From: Mesorhizobium sp. WSM3859
Lineage (GTDB): Bacteria > Pseudomonadota > Alphaproteobacteria > Rhizobiales > Rhizobiaceae
NCBI RefSeq assembly: GCF_002295065.1
Contig: NZ_NSGG01000021.1
Span: 1-64,000 of the forward strand
Length of the DNA stretch: 64,000 nt
Reading direction: 5' to 3'
Both the position numbers and the translations under genes were made by a program. Of this stretch, positions 39,201 through 47,150 are shown one piece after another (positions within the stretch are counted from its first letter, which is position 1; each line of letters starts with the position of its first letter). Under the pieces are notes generated by a model. The model searched no databases and had not been told where the DNA came from. It saw only the letters and a program-made list of their open reading frames with translations.

Positions 39201-41967
39201 CGCAGAGCAGGACTGGCTGAAGACCAATCTCGCTCGCTTCTCCCGGATGCTCCAGGGCGAGCGCGACCTCGCCACGGTTTCGCGATTGATCATGTCCGAA
39301 CTCGCCCCGCTGGTGAACGCGCAATACGGCGTGTTCTATGTGACCAACCGCGACGAAGATGAGTCCTATCTGGAGCTGGCGGCGTCATACGGCGCCGAGA
39401 GTAGGGCAGCTATCAAGCAACGGCTCGATCTTCGGGAAGGGCTCGTCGGCCAAAGTGCTGCCGACAAGCGTGCCATCATGCTAGACAATGTCCCGCCGGA
39501 CTTTCTGCGCGTGACGTCCGGGCTGGGCAGCTCCTCGCCGGCCAACGTCATCATTCTGCCAGCTCTGTTCGAAGACGAAGTCAAGGCCGTCATCGAACTC
39601 GCATCATTCGGCGAGTTCCGCGACACGCACCGATCATTTCTCAATCAGCTGATGGAGTCCGTCGGCATCGTTCTCAACACCATTGCGGCGACGATGCGGA
39701 CTGAGGGCCTGCTCAAGCAATCGCAGTTGCTGACGTCCGAATTGCAGGCCCGCCAGACGGAACTGACCAAAAAGCAGGAAGAACTGCACGCCACGAACGA
39801 CGAACTTCAGGAAAAGGCTCAGCTTCTGGAGAACGAGAAGAAGCAGGTCGAAAACAAGAATCTCGAAATCGAGATGGCACGGCGGGCCCTTGAGGAGAAA
39901 GCTGAGCAGCTTGCGCTCACTTCAAAGTACAAGTCCGAATTCCTTGCCAACATGAGCCATGAGCTCAGAACGCCGCTCAATTCGCTGCTGATCCTTTCCA
40001 ACCTGCTTGCCACCAACCAGCAAGGCAACCTCAACGACAAGCAGGTGGAGTTTGCGCGCACCATAAATTCGGCCGGCACAGACCTTCTCAGTCTCATCAA
40101 CGATATCCTCGATTTGTCGAAGATCGAGTCGGGTACGGTCTCGATCGACATCAATGACATGCCGGTCGCGCATCTGCGCCAGCATATGGAACGCACGTTC
40201 CGCCAGCTCGCCGCCGACAAGGGACTTGGCTTTGCCATAAAGGTCGATCCAGCTCTTCCCGAGACCGTGCGTACCGACGAAAAACGCCTGCAGCAGATCG
40301 TCCTCAACCTGCTGTCAAATGCCTTCAAGTTCACGTCCGGAGGTCAAGTCAGCCTGAATTTCCGGCTCGAGAAAACTGGACGCCGCAACGGCGCCAGACA
40401 GCCCGCCAGGGCCCTGGCCATCGCGGTGACCGACACCGGCATCGGCATTCCGGAAGACAAACAGAAACTGATTTTCGAGGCTTTCCAGCAGGCAGACGGT
40501 ACGACCAGTCGCAAGTACGGAGGAACCGGTCTGGGGCTCTCGATCAGCCGTGAGATCGCCCGTCTGCTTGGCGGTGAACTCAGGGTTGAAAGCACTCCGG
40601 GCAAAGGTTCGACCTTCACGCTCGTCATTCCGATCGACGGTCCAAGGACTACGGCTGCGACGCAGCCGGAATTGCTTCCGGCCACGGAAGCGATTGCCAC
40701 GACGGCAGCGCCCACCGGCCTGCCGTCTGCGGAATTGATGGACGACCGCGACGCCATTTCGCCGGAAGACAGGGTGGTTTTGATCGTTGAGGATGATCCG
40801 ACCTTCGGCGGCCTGCTGCTGGGTCTGGCACGATCGGCTGGGCTGAAAGGTGTCCTGTCGACTGCGGGGTCCGGAACCTTGGCCTTGGCCCGCAAGCTGG
40901 TTCCGGACGCGATCACGCTGGATCTCGGGCTGGCGGACATCGATGGATGGGTGCTCTTTGACCTGCTGCGCCATGATCCGAAGACCACCGGCATTCCGAT
41001 CCATGTGATCTCGGGCGCGGAAGACATCGAGGGCCTGGTCACCAAGGGCGCATCGAGCATTTCCACCAAGCCCGTGTCGTCCGACGAACTGATGAAGGTG
41101 TTTCAGGATATTCATTCGAGAAAGCTTCGTATCCAGCGCCGGGTGCTTGTGGCAGACGCCGATCCGGAGCGTCGCCTTTCGCTGGTCGAAACCATCCGGG
41201 ATGGGGTCACCTCGGTCACTGCAATCGGTCGCGCTGCGACTGGAGATGACATTGATCTGGCCTCGTACGATGCCGTGGTTCTCGGTCTTGGACGGTCTGC
41301 CAAGGACAACGCCCAGGCGCTCGATGAGCTTACCAACCAGCTCTCAGACGAGCTGCCGCCGCTTCTGTTCTTTGCCCCTCATTCCGACGCCATCGAACAG
41401 GTGCTGGCGCTCAATCCGGCCTGGATCGATGTCCCGCGGGCCGAGAATTTTGCTCAGTTGGCTCTCCATATATCGGCGACACTACCAGGAGGATTGCACG
41501 AGGACATTGGGGCAGGACCGGGCCAAGCTGACAACAGGTCAAACATCGCTGGCGCAAAAGTGCTGATCGTCGATGACGATATCCGAAACATCTACTCGCT
41601 GACGAGCGTTCTGGAGACCTACGACATCGAAGTTCTCCATGCGGAGCGGGGCCGCGACGGGATTGCGTTGCTGGAGGAGAACTCCGACGTCGATGCAGCC
41701 TTGATCGACATCATGATGCCGGAGATGGACGGCTACGAGACCATGAGAAGAATCCGCAATACGCCCGCCATAGCCCACATTCCGCTGATATCGGTGACGG
41801 CAAAGGCAATGAAAGGCGATCGGCAGAAGTGCCTGGAAGCCGGCGCGTCCGACTATATCGCAAAGCCTGTCGATCTCGACCTTCTCATGGCGTTGCTCCG
41901 GGTCTGGATCGGTCGTTCCAGAGCGAGGGTCGAGACCTCGCAAAATCTGCTCATGTCCGTGAACTGA
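36247..41967 (+). CDS. Class III hybrid histidine kinase with a long HAMP array
   Basis: A 1906-residue cytoplasmic-type hybrid kinase; no membrane segment is evident. Order: divergent HAMP-like units (about residues 10-180); nine 92-residue HAMP repeats each starting W(K/R)DLTDNVN (182-1010); GAF domain (about 1030-1170); coiled coil; HisKA with FLANMSHELRTPLNSLLILS (His near 1240); HATPase (N box LLSNAFKFTSGG, G boxes DTGIGIPEDK and GGTGLGLSIS); three receivers. Receiver 1 keeps its Asp (ITLDLGLADIDGW), receiver 2 has Gly where Asp is expected (AVVLGLGRS), receiver 3 is canonical (ALIDIMMPEMDGYE). This is the Nik1/Os-1-like plan. The GTG at 36247 follows GGGAGTGG; an in-frame start at 36091 is possible. 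The second kinase gene follows after 10 bases. Confidence 0.93.
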   Translation: MSVQASRAQLDRRQILNSLKAFRRGDFSVRIDNVYEGIDSDIADAFNQIVELNDQVTKEFERLSRVVGKDGRIGERGHVRNATGSWESSVRSVNDLIEDMVQPTAEVARVIGAVAKGDLSQTMMVEIDGRPLRGEFLRIGKIVNTMVGQLASFASEVTRVAREVGTEGKLGGQARVKGVAGTWKDLTDNVNAMATNLTGQVRNIAEVTTAVASGDLSKKITVDVKGEILELKNTINTMVDQLNSFASEVTRVAREVGTEGKLGGQARVEGVGGTWKDLTDNVNSMAENLTGQVRNIAEVTTAVALGDLSKKITVDVKGEILELKNTINTMVDQLNSFASEVTRVAREVGTEGKLGGQAQVRGVAGTWKDLTDNVNSMAENLTGQVRNIAEVTTAVASGDLSKKITVAVQGEILELKDTINTMVDQLNSFASEVTRVAREVGTEGKLGGQAEVKGVAGTWKDLTDNVNLMAANLTGQVRNIAEVTTAVARGDLSKKITVDVKGEILELKDTVNTMVDQLNSFASEVTRVAREVGSEGKLGGQAHVEGVGGTWKDLTDNVNAMAGNLTVQLRDVSKVATAIATGDLTQKITVDALGEILQIKDVINTMVDQLNSFASEVTRVAREVGSDGKLGGQAQVRGVAGTWKDLTDNVNAMAANLTGQVRNIADVTTAVALGDLSKKITVDVKGEILELKSTINTMVDQLNSFAGEVTRVAREVGTEGKLGGQAQVRGVAGTWKDLTDNVNSMAENLTGQVRNIAEVTTAVARGDLSKKITVDVKGEILELKSTINTMVDQLNSFAGEVTRVAREVGTEGKLGGQAEVRGVAGTWKDLTDNVNLMATNLTNQVRGIADVVTAVAQGNLKRKLTVDAKGEIASLADTINGMIETLATFADQVTNVAREVGIEGKLGGQARVPGAAGLWRDLTDNVNQLAANLTTQVRAIAEVSTAVTKGDLTRSISVEASGEVAALKDNINEMIRNLKDQTLKNAEQDWLKTNLARFSRMLQGERDLATVSRLIMSELAPLVNAQYGVFYVTNRDEDESYLELAASYGAESRAAIKQRLDLREGLVGQSAADKRAIMLDNVPPDFLRVTSGLGSSSPANVIILPALFEDEVKAVIELASFGEFRDTHRSFLNQLMESVGIVLNTIAATMRTEGLLKQSQLLTSELQARQTELTKKQEELHATNDELQEKAQLLENEKKQVENKNLEIEMARRALEEKAEQLALTSKYKSEFLANMSHELRTPLNSLLILSNLLATNQQGNLNDKQVEFARTINSAGTDLLSLINDILDLSKIESGTVSIDINDMPVAHLRQHMERTFRQLAADKGLGFAIKVDPALPETVRTDEKRLQQIVLNLLSNAFKFTSGGQVSLNFRLEKTGRRNGARQPARALAIAVTDTGIGIPEDKQKLIFEAFQQADGTTSRKYGGTGLGLSISREIARLLGGELRVESTPGKGSTFTLVIPIDGPRTTAATQPELLPATEAIATTAAPTGLPSAELMDDRDAISPEDRVVLIVEDDPTFGGLLLGLARSAGLKGVLSTAGSGTLALARKLVPDAITLDLGLADIDGWVLFDLLRHDPKTTGIPIHVISGAEDIEGLVTKGASSISTKPVSSDELMKVFQDIHSRKLRIQRRVLVADADPERRLSLVETIRDGVTSVTAIGRAATGDDIDLASYDAVVLGLGRSAKDNAQALDELTNQLSDELPPLLFFAPHSDAIEQVLALNPAWIDVPRAENFAQLALHISATLPGGLHEDIGAGPGQADNRSNIAGAKVLIVDDDIRNIYSLTSVLETYDIEVLHAERGRDGIALLEENSDVDAALIDIMMPEMDGYETMRRIRNTPAIAHIPLISVTAKAMKGDRQKCLEAGASDYIAKPVDLDLLMALLRVWIGRSRARVETSQNLLMSVN
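36793..39276 (+). repeat. 276-bp tandem repeats encoding HAMP units
   Basis: Nine units begin with TGG at 36793, 37069, 37345, 37621, 37897, 38173, 38449, 38725 and 39001, an exact 276-base period. Long stretches such as AAGAAGATCACCGTCGACGT recur nearly unchanged. Units 5 (37897, GDLTQKITVDALGEI) and 8-9 are the most diverged. The strong conservation at DNA level suggests recent expansion or gene conversion. Confidence 0.92.
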
Positions 41968-41977
41968 CAGGTGCTCG

Positions 41978-44038
41978 ATGCAAAGGCCGTCGCCTATCCG
42001 TTCGAAAAAAATAGAAATCGTGCAGCCGACCGACGGCCCTGCCAAAGCACGCATCCTCGCCGTCGATGATGACGAACGAAATCTGTTGGCGATTGACGAA
42101 CTCCTCTCTCCGCTGGCGGAGGTCGTCACTGTGCCATCCGGTGAAGAGGCGCTGCGCTGCCTGTTGAAGGAGGATTTCGCCGTCATCCTGCTGGACGTTC
42201 TGATGCCGGGTCTCGACGGTTATGAAACAGCCGCGCTGATCCGCCAACGCGAGCAGTCCAAGCGAACGCCTCTCATCTTCCTCACGGCCATCAACAAGGA
42301 GGACGCTCATATGCTGCGCGGTTACGACGCCGGCGCGGTAGACTATGTGTTCAAGCCATTCGACCCGGTCATGCTGCGATCCAAAGTGGCCGTATTTGTC
42401 GAGCTCCACGAGAAGACGCTTGAAATCCAGCGAAATGCCATCGCCGAGCAGGCGCTGCTGGCGAAGGCCCTGCAGGCCGAAAAACAAAAGCTTGAAGCCG
42501 AGCGATCGCTCCGCACCGCGGAGGAGCGACAGGAAGCCATTCTTGGATCATTGCCCGTCTGCTTTCACGCGCGGGCCGCCGAGCCGCCTTTTGCAGCTCG
42601 TTTTGTCACTAAAGGTGTCGAACGTCTGACGGGATTTCCTCCCGAGCGACTGACATCCGATCCACGTTTTGGCCTGAGCCGGGTGCACCCGGACGATCTG
42701 CCCAAAGTGCGGGAAACATTGCTGGCGGCAAAAGCGACAGGCTCCTACACATGCGAGTTCCGCTGGCAGTGCGCCGACGGCAAATATCGCATCTTTCTGG
42801 ACCAGGGCGTCGTATCGAAAGCTGCCGACGGGCGCCGTCCCGAAATCCTTGGCACCTTGCTCGACATAACGGATCGCCGTGAGCTCGAAAATCAGCTCCT
42901 CAAATCTCAGCGCCTTGACGCGATCGGAAGACTCACGGGAGGGCTGGCCCACGACTTCAACAACCTGCTCGCTGCGGTTCTAAGCGGGCTAGGTCTGCTC
43001 GAGCGGCATGCCACGCTCGACAATCAGGGAAAGCAGATCGTTGAACTGACCCGCCGCTCCGCCAAACAAGGCGCTGAGCTCGTCACGCGCATGCTCGCCT
43101 TTTCACGTCGACAGAACCTTAAGCCTGCCGCGGTCCGTCTGGCAGCGCTGGGGGACACGATGAACGGGCTGGTGGCACCCGTACTGGGCGGCTTGATCCG
43201 CTTTGAATGGATGGTCGACAACTCTGTTTGGCCCGCTCATGTCGACGTCGGCCAACTGGAGCTGGCTTTGATGAACCTGGTTTTCAATGCGCGCGATGCC
43301 ATGGCGTCGGGGGGAACCATTACAGTGCACGCACAGAACCGGACGATCACATCGGCATCGGAAGATTTGACAGCGGGAGACTACGTCGTCCTTACGGTCA
43401 AGGACACCGGCGCAGGCATCCCCCGGGATGTTCTGGCAAAGGTCGTCGAACCCTTTTTCACCACAAAACCGCTCGGCAAGGGGACCGGCTTGGGTCTCAG
43501 TACCGTCTACGGCTTCATGAAGCAATCCGGTGGTTCACTCCGCATTATCAGCGCCGTCGGCCGCGGGACATCGATGGAGCTTTGGCTGCCTCGTTCGGCA
43601 GAGTTGCCGGCAGATAATGCGGCCGACTCCGACGCGGAGCCGGTGATGGGCGAGGCTGAAAAGGCACTTCCGTCCTTGCTTTTGATCGACGACAGCAGCA
43701 GCCTGCGGCAACTGACAGCAGAATCTCTTCGGCAACGCGGCTTCGCAGTCACCTGTGCTGCAGGTGGTGCCGAAGCGCTGGCAATTATCGAACGGACACC
43801 CCACGACTTCGATGTCATTGTCACGGATTTCGCCATGCCTCTCGTGTCCGGGGTCGAGGTAATTCGTTTTGCGCGCAACCTGCGCTCGAATTGGCCAGCG
43901 GTGATGATAACTGGATATGCCGACGCCGACGCTATCGCAAACCGTCCCCCGGATGTTCCATTGGTCAACAAGCCTTTTCGCGAAAAGGACCTCATAGAGA
44001 ACATCTTGCGGGTGAACGCTGCTCAAGCGATCGGTTGA
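41978..44038 (+). CDS. Hybrid sensor kinase: receiver-PAS-HisKA-HATPase-receiver
   Basis: A 686-residue protein. Residues about 24-140: receiver (RILAVDDDERNLLAIDELLS, VILLDVLMPGLDGYE, FKPFD). Residues about 150-185: coiled coil. About 190-300: PAS (VTKGVERLTGFPPERL). About 310-375: HisKA with the phosphoacceptor in GGLAHDFNNLLAAVLSGL. About 420-540: HATPase (NLVFNARDAMASGG, DTGAGIP, GTGLGLSTVYGFMKQSGG). About 565-680: receiver (LLLIDDSSSLRQLTAESLRQ, VIVTDFAMPLVSGVEV, LVNKPF). No membrane segment. It lies 10 bases after the HAMP-array kinase, so both are likely co-transcribed and may form one phosphorelay. A perfect 8-base hairpin lies 40 bases downstream. Confidence 0.92.
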   Translation: MQRPSPIRSKKIEIVQPTDGPAKARILAVDDDERNLLAIDELLSPLAEVVTVPSGEEALRCLLKEDFAVILLDVLMPGLDGYETAALIRQREQSKRTPLIFLTAINKEDAHMLRGYDAGAVDYVFKPFDPVMLRSKVAVFVELHEKTLEIQRNAIAEQALLAKALQAEKQKLEAERSLRTAEERQEAILGSLPVCFHARAAEPPFAARFVTKGVERLTGFPPERLTSDPRFGLSRVHPDDLPKVRETLLAAKATGSYTCEFRWQCADGKYRIFLDQGVVSKAADGRRPEILGTLLDITDRRELENQLLKSQRLDAIGRLTGGLAHDFNNLLAAVLSGLGLLERHATLDNQGKQIVELTRRSAKQGAELVTRMLAFSRRQNLKPAAVRLAALGDTMNGLVAPVLGGLIRFEWMVDNSVWPAHVDVGQLELALMNLVFNARDAMASGGTITVHAQNRTITSASEDLTAGDYVVLTVKDTGAGIPRDVLAKVVEPFFTTKPLGKGTGLGLSTVYGFMKQSGGSLRIISAVGRGTSMELWLPRSAELPADNAADSDAEPVMGEAEKALPSLLLIDDSSSLRQLTAESLRQRGFAVTCAAGGAEALAIIERTPHDFDVIVTDFAMPLVSGVEVIRFARNLRSNWPAVMITGYADADAIANRPPDVPLVNKPFREKDLIENILRVNAAQAIG

Positions 44039-44077
44039 CAGCAAGCCAACTGGATAGGCTATTGCCTGTCCCGCGAG

Positions 44078-44102
44078 CAGAGACTTCAGCTAGGTCTCTG
44101 CA
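44078..44102 (+). terminator. Stem-loop after the kinase operon
   Basis: GCAGAGAC and GTCTCTGC form a perfect 8-base stem around a 9-base loop. No T-run follows, so termination is only a possible function. Confidence 0.35.
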
Positions 44103-44167
44103 TTCCGGAATTGAAGTGATACGACGCCTTGGATGCCGTTCGTGGGGCAGTCCATGCGTTGAACTTC

Positions 44168-44235
44168 ATTCCCCGTTGATGCCTATGCTTGCCAACAAGC
44201 CGCCAGAGCGCGACGGCTGGCTGCACGAGGTAAGG
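44168..44235 (+). pseudogene. Fragment of an ATP-dependent DNA ligase N-terminus
   Basis: The frame reads SPLMPMLANKPPERDGWLHE, which matches the segment just ahead of the nucleotidyl-lysine motif in LigD-type ligases (pattern PMLA..PP....WLHE.K.DGYR). The following residues are not ligase-like, so the catalytic Lys and the rest are missing. A second, longer ligase pseudogene lies at the right edge of the window. Confidence 0.5.
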
Positions 44236-44364
44236 CACATCGCCGAAGGCAATGCATTCGGTTTGGACCTATGGACCCGGTACTTAGCTCTGCCTTTCCG
44301 AAAGCCGGAAATCCGCTGTCGGCCCACTGCCGTCAGTGTACGGTTCGACAATTAGAGATCGACT

Positions 44365-44453
44365 GGGGTTCTTAGAAGCTTTTCGAACTTTCTGCGCCTC
44401 GCCTCAGCCCGAATTGCGGGTGCTTGTGGATAAGGCGGGCCATTATGTTGGCG
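44365..44453 (+). repeat. Dispersed repeat, copy C
   Basis: It matches copy A closely, from GGGG..TCT..GAAGCTTTTC to GATAAGGCGGGCCATTATG. It ends exactly at the start codon of the small membrane-protein gene at 44445, so here it includes that gene's leader. Confidence 0.7.
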
Positions 44454-44687
44454 CCTATGTCGCGCAACACGGTCCTTCAGGTCGTAGTCGCGGTGATCAC
44501 AATCCCGGTTCTCGCGGTGCTTCACAAAACGCTCGGGTGGCTGCTCGACATGACGTCGACTGATTTCATTGCCGGCATGCTGGTGGGGCCGCCGCCGTGT
44601 TTTTGGTCTGGTACTTGGCCGAACGCGAAGAGCGGATCAATTCAAGGTCAAGGTTCGAGGAAAAGAGCACGCGACACGCTCTTGTAG
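44445..44687 (+). pseudogene. Small two-pass membrane protein, frameshifted
   Basis: The frame from the ATG encodes SRNTVLQVVVAVITIPVLAV and TSTDFIAGMLVG. One G appears missing from GGTGGGGCC at about 44583-44590; restoring it continues the protein as AAAVFLVWYLAEREERINSR with a second hydrophobic segment. As it stands the frame ends in unrelated residues at 44687. The restored product would be a membrane protein of about 80 residues of unknown function. It lies just after repeat copy C. Confidence 0.5.
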
Positions 44688-45031
44688 GCGCTTCGCCGCC
44701 TGGTAGCGCATCATCACCTTGTTGGCCCACGTGCCGGGCCGCTGGCTGCGGCCGGCGGGCTTTTTGTTGGCGCTCAATGCCCCCGAGGGATGTAGAGGGC
44801 CTGTCCCGAAGGCACTTTTGAACTGGAGAGTGAAGAGGAGCCGATCCCGGTCATCCGTCACGTTCATAATCCAAGGCGCCATATGCTCCCAGAATGACTG
44901 CTTGCTGTCGTTTATCATCTCACCGGCTGCGCGCACTGCTTCCAACCGCGCGGCGTCCAAATCCGGGAGATCGACCCCTTCAGGGTGGGAATGAAAGTCC
45001 CATTATCGACGTGGAAGTAATAGGTCGTGAT
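44637..45031 (-). pseudogene. DUF6894-family protein, frameshifted and without a normal start
   Basis: Two frames join into a DUF6894-like protein: ITTYYFHVDNGTFIPTL, then EGVDLPDLDAARLEAVRAAG, INDSKQSFWEHMAPWIMNVT and RDRLLFTLQFKSAF. One base is missing at about 44976. The position where ATG would be expected (45029-45031 on this strand) reads ATC. The C-terminal tail continues through the terminator-like element at 44683-44766 and is unlike the family. DUF6894 proteins are short alphaproteobacterial proteins of unknown function. Confidence 0.55.
44683..44766 (+). repeat. Terminator-like repeated element, copy 1
   Basis: It shares TGTAGGCG, CTTCGCCGCCTGGT, AGCGCAT and TTGGCCCACGTGCCGGGCC with copy 2 at 49540-49643. 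Both end in a G/C-rich hairpin and GGCGGGCTTTTTG. The folded form would be a small 5' hairpin followed by a rho-independent-type terminator, suggesting a small RNA or the end of a transcript. Confidence 0.55.
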
Positions 45032-45157
45032 GCTGCTTGCCCTTGTTCGACAACCCGAACTGTCTCGGGAGCAGTTTGTTCACGCTGGTTACAGCTAGAC
45101 GCGTGGCGAAACCTTCACCTCCACCAAGAGTTTCCCAATCGAGTCACGGAGTTGTGC

Positions 45158-45328
45158 ATGGGTGGCGACGGCAGAGATGACAAGAAGGAACCGGTCGATC
45201 TGCTGGTTCGTCGGCTGGTCAAAGAGGCGGACGTTTCGGAGATGCAAGCCCGCGAACTGGTCGAACTGATTGGCACCGACTGGTCGTCACTCCTTCGTGA
45301 AGCCCGCTTTCTTAAAGGAAGGCACTGA
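45158..45328 (+). CDS. Small conserved-looking protein
   Basis: A 56-residue protein containing PVDLLVRRLVKEADVSEMQA and RELVELIGTDWSSLLREARF. The pattern of a helix, a turn with Glu-Leu-Ile-Gly, and a second helix is like other short alphaproteobacterial proteins (for example DUF3606-type), but I do not assign a family. GGAG lies seven bases upstream of the ATG. Confidence 0.6.
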   Translation: MGGDGRDDKKEPVDLLVRRLVKEADVSEMQARELVELIGTDWSSLLREARFLKGRH

Positions 45329-45437
45329 TCGTCGCGGAACATTCCAGATAAGCGAACGTTCATGGTGGCGCGTTTTAGGTGTGGTCAATTTTGAAATTTG
45401 GGTAGGGCGGAAGGGCTTCAGGCTTGGGCTTTAGGAG

Positions 45438-45656
45438 ATGGACCCGCAGCTAGCGAATTCCCGGAAGCAGTATTTTATGTCGCTCCGGCTAATCGAAAAG
45501 GCAGAGCGCTCCGTCAGGCGCACGGTGAAAGGCCTGAAGACGGGATTCATCGCGATTATTCGCTCAGCCTCGTTGCTGCAAAAGCCGGTGCGGACTCCTT
45601 TGGTTCTGCCATCGGACCGAAGGGAAATAGACCGAGAGGGGAGCCGGGGAGACTAA
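45438..45656 (+). CDS. Small hypothetical protein
   Basis: A 72-residue basic protein (YFMSLRLIEKAERSVRRTVK) of unknown function. AGGAG is directly against the ATG, closer than usual, so translation from this start is uncertain; the ATG at codon 14 is an alternative. It converges with the small gene at 45653-45835, overlapping it by four bases. Confidence 0.35.
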   Translation: MDPQLANSRKQYFMSLRLIEKAERSVRRTVKGLKTGFIAIIRSASLLQKPVRTPLVLPSDRREIDREGSRGD

Positions 45657-45835
45657 AGCATCTGGTTGGGCTGCTGAGCTAGCCGGATGGCCTTCGCACA
45701 CTCGTCAGCTTCGATCACCGCCATGTCCAGCAGATACTTCAGAAGCGCCTCGCCCGATGCGTCCAACCTGCGGCGCACTTCCTTCAGCATCGATTGGGCG
45801 AACTGCAGGTTCTGGAGTCTCGTGGGCTGATGCAT
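45653..45835 (-). CDS. Small helical protein
   Basis: A 60-residue predicted all-helical protein (RRRLDASGEALLKYLLDMAV and ADECAKAIRLAQQ). GGGAGG lies seven bases before the ATG at 45835, a strong ribosome binding site. Function unknown. Confidence 0.6.
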   Translation of the reverse strand: MHQPTRLQNLQFAQSMLKEVRRRLDASGEALLKYLLDMAVIEADECAKAIRLAQQPNQML

Positions 45836-45943
45836 CTCGGCCTCCCATATAAGGCTGGACCGAGAGTATTAGCCGAAGCTTGTGCGAGAGTTAATTCAGC
45901 CGCGGCGCCTGGTCGGCGACAAAGGGCGCAAGGCCGTTGGCGA

Positions 45944-45985
45944 AAAACACCCGCTGAATCTGCACAAGACGCAGCGGGTGTTTTA
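45944..45985. terminator. Bidirectional rho-independent terminator
   Basis: AACACCCGCTG (45946-45956) pairs perfectly with CAGCGGGTGTT (45972-45982), an 11-base stem. TTTT follows on the plus strand and TTTTT follows on the minus strand, so it can stop transcription from both sides. Confidence 0.75.
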
Positions 45986-46221
45986 GTCTGGCACTTCGAC
46001 TGGCGCGAAAGGGACTCAAAACGCCCAGCCGGGAACAACAATGAGATAGCGGGCTATAGGTTTCATGGTGGGGACCTATGCGCTGTAACGTGCGACCGAG
46101 GTCGCACGGAATGGACTCGTTTCTGACTTTTTCTGGGTGTATCTTCTTACCGTAATTGGGTAGAGGCACGCGGATGCCTGGGAGCGGTCATGATGCTTTC
46201 GCCCCGTCCGGGGAGACAAGC

Positions 46222-46416
46222 ATGTCGGTATACGGTGTGGCGGATTCCGCCCAACTTGCAACTCTCACGAAAGCCCTGAACGACTATTGTGCCAAGCACC
46301 GGGTTGTAGGGAAGGATGGGCGCGAGCGCATAGCGCTTAAAGTCCTGGGGCTTTTCGGACGAGGCTTGATTGATCCTGACCAGCTATCGGCAGAGCTTGA
46401 ACGGGTTGCCTGGTGA
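46222..46416 (+). CDS. Small hypothetical protein
   Basis: A 64-residue protein starting MSVYGVADSAQLATLTKALN and ending LFGRGLIDPDQLSAELERVA. GGGGAG lies seven bases upstream of the ATG. The C-terminal helix with L-x-x-x-L spacing may mediate oligomerisation. Function unknown. Its stop overlaps the GTG of the next gene (GTGA), so the two are translationally coupled. Confidence 0.65.
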   Translation: MSVYGVADSAQLATLTKALNDYCAKHRVVGKDGRERIALKVLGLFGRGLIDPDQLSAELERVAW

Positions 46417-46622
46417 TCCAAGAGATGCATCCACGGGGAACAGAACAGCGGCTTGTCGATAGCGCGCGCCGCTTGATTGGCCGCACCCGAGCGGAAGTGG
46501 AAGATGCAAGATTGAAGGTCGAGCAATCGCGGCTTGCCCTTGAACAGTCCCGCAAGCGCCTCCAGCACTCACACCTTCTGGAGACACAGAAAAGCCCCAG
46601 CGCGGAGGGTGACCGGCGCTAG
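46413..46622 (+). CDS. Small coiled-coil protein
   Basis: A 69-residue basic, helical protein (RTRAEVEDARLKVEQSRLAL, EQSRKRLQHS) starting at a GTG that overlaps the upstream stop. The central 35 residues are a predicted coiled coil with repeated EQSR. Function unknown; it probably acts with the protein encoded just upstream. Confidence 0.6.
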   Translation: MIQEMHPRGTEQRLVDSARRLIGRTRAEVEDARLKVEQSRLALEQSRKRLQHSHLLETQKSPSAEGDRR

Positions 46623-46727
46623 GGCTTCAGGCATGTAACTAACCTAATACCTCTTTTGGACATGGTGTGATCGCGTAAGCCCTTCCTAGCCCTATAGCCT
46701 CACTCGCCATCGTCGGCGTGCGTTGCA

Positions 46728-46988
46728 CTAGCGCTTGCGCACAGCGTCCCGGCTGACCGTTATACCAAGATCCCGGCCGCTGACGGTGACAGTGTGCTCA
46801 TCAACCCGCATGACCTCGCCTATAAGCTCGATCTTCTGCCCGCTGCTTATGTTGAGGGTGGTGTCCACGATCGAGTGCGGTTGGTGATACGACGGGATCA
46901 GTACGCTCACCCGATCCTCAGTGACGCGCTTCCGCACTGTCGCGGTGATCACGACTTCGTCGCCGACCTTGATGCTGCCCTTCGCCAT
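46728..46988 (-). CDS. Small beta-rich hypothetical protein
   Basis: An 86-residue protein from an ATG at 46988 with AGGGG upstream. It contains GSIKVGDEVVITATVRKRVT and SGQKIELIGEVMRVDEHTVT, a strand-rich pattern like a small beta-barrel. The C-terminus is basic (SRDAVRKR). Function unknown. It is transcribed towards the convergent coiled-coil gene. Confidence 0.6.
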   Translation of the reverse strand: MAKGSIKVGDEVVITATVRKRVTEDRVSVLIPSYHQPHSIVDTTLNISSGQKIELIGEVMRVDEHTVTVSGRDLGITVSRDAVRKR

Positions 46989-47150
46989 ACCCCTAAATGC
47001 TCGAGCGGCGGATTGGTTCGCAAGCACAAGCTAATGTAACATCCGCCTGAATGTCAGGCTGTCTTATCAGCCGCTCCCCTCAAATAGATGATGGCGGCGC
47101 ACCGTAGGAGTTATAGGATCAGCTTCGCGCGGGTTCCCCGAGGCGAAAAG
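46989..47150. other. Short intergenic region
   Basis: It lies between divergent small genes, with no signal recognised beyond the AGGGG of the leftward gene. Confidence 0.3.

Noticed and set aside
36793..39276. Regular repeats that might be taken for a CRISPR-like or satellite array
   Set aside because: The period is 276 bases with an open reading frame encoding HAMP domains; there are no spacers.
36883..39324. An 813-codon open frame on the minus strand
   Set aside because: It is the antisense of the HAMP repeats; codon bias and the in-frame 276-bp period keep it open. The product is a repetitive His/Asp-rich sequence with no family features.
40315..41115. 266-codon and 241-codon minus-strand frames opposite the kinase receivers
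   Set aside because: Shadows of the kinase coding sequence.
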